DNA of 64,000 nucleotides from Pseudomonas chlororaphis subsp. chlororaphis. GTDB taxonomy: Bacteria; Pseudomonadota; Gammaproteobacteria; Pseudomonadales; Pseudomonadaceae. Where the stretch lies: assembly GCF_003945765.1 (NCBI RefSeq), contig NZ_CP027712.1, positions 1,240,001 to 1,304,000 on the forward strand, in the 5' to 3' direction. Positions 63,298 through 64,000 of this stretch are shown here, one piece after another. How positions within the stretch are numbered: position 1 is the first letter of the stretch; each line of letters begins with the position of its first letter. The notes under the pieces are model-generated. The model was not told where the DNA came from. It worked only from the letters and a program-made list of their open reading frames with translations, and ran no database searches. A program made the translations under genes and the position numbers.

Positions 63298-64000
63298 ATG
63301 CAAACCGCTTATACCGTCCTTATCCTGCTGATGCTGGTGAGTCTCTCGCGGCTGGTCGGACGGGTGATTCCGTTGCCGTTGCCGCTGCTGCAGATCGCCG
63401 CCGGGGCCTTGCTGGCCTGGCCCACCCTGGGGCTGCACGTGGCCCTGGACCCGGAACTGTTTCTGTTCCTGTTCCTGCCGCCGCTGCTGTTCTCCGATGG
63501 CTGGCGCATGCCCAAGCGTGAGCTGTGGCGCCTGCGCGGGCCGATTCTGACCCTGGCCGTGGGCCTGGTGCTGTTCACCGTGGTGGGAGCCGGTTATTTC
63601 ATTCACTGGTTGCTGCCGACCATTCCCTTGCCGGTGGCCTTCGCCCTGGCGGCGGTGCTGTCGCCGACCGACGCCGTGGCGGTCTCGGCGATTTCCCAGA
63701 ACCGCCTGCCGACGCCCTTGATGCACATGCTGCAGGGCGAGGCGCTGATGAACGACGCATCCGGCCTGGTGACCTTCAAGTTCGCCCTGGCGGCAGCCGT
63801 GACCGGGGTGTTTTCCCTGGCCAATGCCAGCCTGACTTTTGTCCTGGTGGCCGTCGGCGGCCTGGCGGTCGGCGTGGCCCTGAGCTGGCTGGTGGGGCGC
63901 TTGCGGGCCTGGATGATCGCCCGCGGCTGGGACGACCCGGCGACCCATGTGGTGTTCATGCTGTTGCTGCCGTTCGCCGCCTACGTGCTGGCCGAGCGCC
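63298..64000 (+). CDS. Na+/H+ antiporter (CPA1/NhaP-like), 5' part
   Basis: At least 234 residues, cut by the right edge. Many transmembrane helices; ion-binding-type motif LSPTDAVAVSAIS and EALMNDASGLVTFKFA with the ND pair of CPA1 exchangers; FLPPLLFSDGWRM near helix 2. Extrudes Na+ (or K+) for protons at the inner membrane. Divergent from the YffB-like gene, with no other gene in the 226-bp gap. Confidence 0.88.
   Translation, partial: MQTAYTVLILLMLVSLSRLVGRVIPLPLPLLQIAAGALLAWPTLGLHVALDPELFLFLFLPPLLFSDGWRMPKRELWRLRGPILTLAVGLVLFTVVGAGYFIHWLLPTIPLPVAFALAAVLSPTDAVAVSAISQNRLPTPLMHMLQGEALMNDASGLVTFKFALAAAVTGVFSLANASLTFVLVAVGGLAVGVALSWLVGRLRAWMIARGWDDPATHVVFMLLLPFAAYVLAER

Overview
This is chromosomal DNA of a fluorescent-group Pseudomonas (P. 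fluorescens complex, for example the protegens/chlororaphis side; the species cannot be fixed from this window). The evidence is high GC with strong third-position bias, an intact wspABCDEF-wspR operon followed by prfB and lysS, the mexL/mexJK, lptF, ppc-adk-tsaB and plsB neighbourhoods known from pseudomonads, and many REP/REPIN palindromes of the two classes common in this group. Coding density is high. Every non-coding gap is below about 300 bp. I see no tRNA, rRNA, CRISPR array, insertion sequence, prophage or clear horizontally acquired island.

Layout. 1-8.8 kb: end of a periplasmic binding protein, a CaiB-type CoA transferase, yaeQ, recJ, a XenA/YqjM-type ene-reductase, opgD (Tat-exported glucan protein), an acetyltransferase and two small unknown proteins. 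8.9-17.2 kb: a minus-strand polyamine-type unit, which is a LysR regulator, an aminobutyraldehyde dehydrogenase, ydcSTUV-like ABC uptake genes and a second paralogous dehydrogenase. 17.4-18.1 kb: a TerB/DUF533 protein. 18.3-26.8 kb: the complete Wsp surface-sensing operon making c-di-GMP. 26.9-29.7 kb: prfB with its programmed +1 frameshift, then lysS. 29.7-33.8 kb: TetR regulator, lipoprotein, DUF1704 'QEGLA' metalloprotease-like protein, lipoprotein alpha/beta hydrolase and a small membrane protein. 33.9-35.8 kb: lptF with a DUF4398 lipoprotein, and a small unknown. 36-44.1 kb: ppc, adk, tsaB, small unknown, DUF72, PEP mutase-like enzyme, a repeat-containing unknown protein and rsmJ. 44.2-49.1 kb: mexL divergent from mexJK. 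49.2-52.9 kb: DUF4197, YbaY lipoprotein and plsB. 53.1-61.5 kb: cold-shock gene, small unknown, dapE-rlmA, ndvB, tcdA facing csdA-csdE. 61.6-64 kb: dapD, a YffB/ArsC-like gene and the start of a Na+/H+ antiporter.

Genes that work together: WspA-F form one chemosensory complex driving the diguanylate cyclase WspR. YdcSTUV-like uptake is paired with two aldehyde dehydrogenases for polyamine-derived substrates. MexL should repress MexJK through the palindromic divergent intergenic region. CsdA, CsdE and TcdA (CsdL) make up one sulfur-relay/ct6A module split onto two convergent strands. DapD and DapE are consecutive-pathway lysine/diaminopimelate enzymes. OpgD and NdvB both concern periplasmic glucans.

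I found no convincing wholly new multi-gene system. The best leads are a conserved-looking protein with a C-terminal 46-residue tandem repeat (42637-43257), a bacterial member of the DUF1704/MATCAP-like peptidase family (31120-32397), a duplicated aldehyde dehydrogenase bracketing the ydcSTUV-like operon, and a recurrent elongated REP variant with a 26-bp perfect hairpin.
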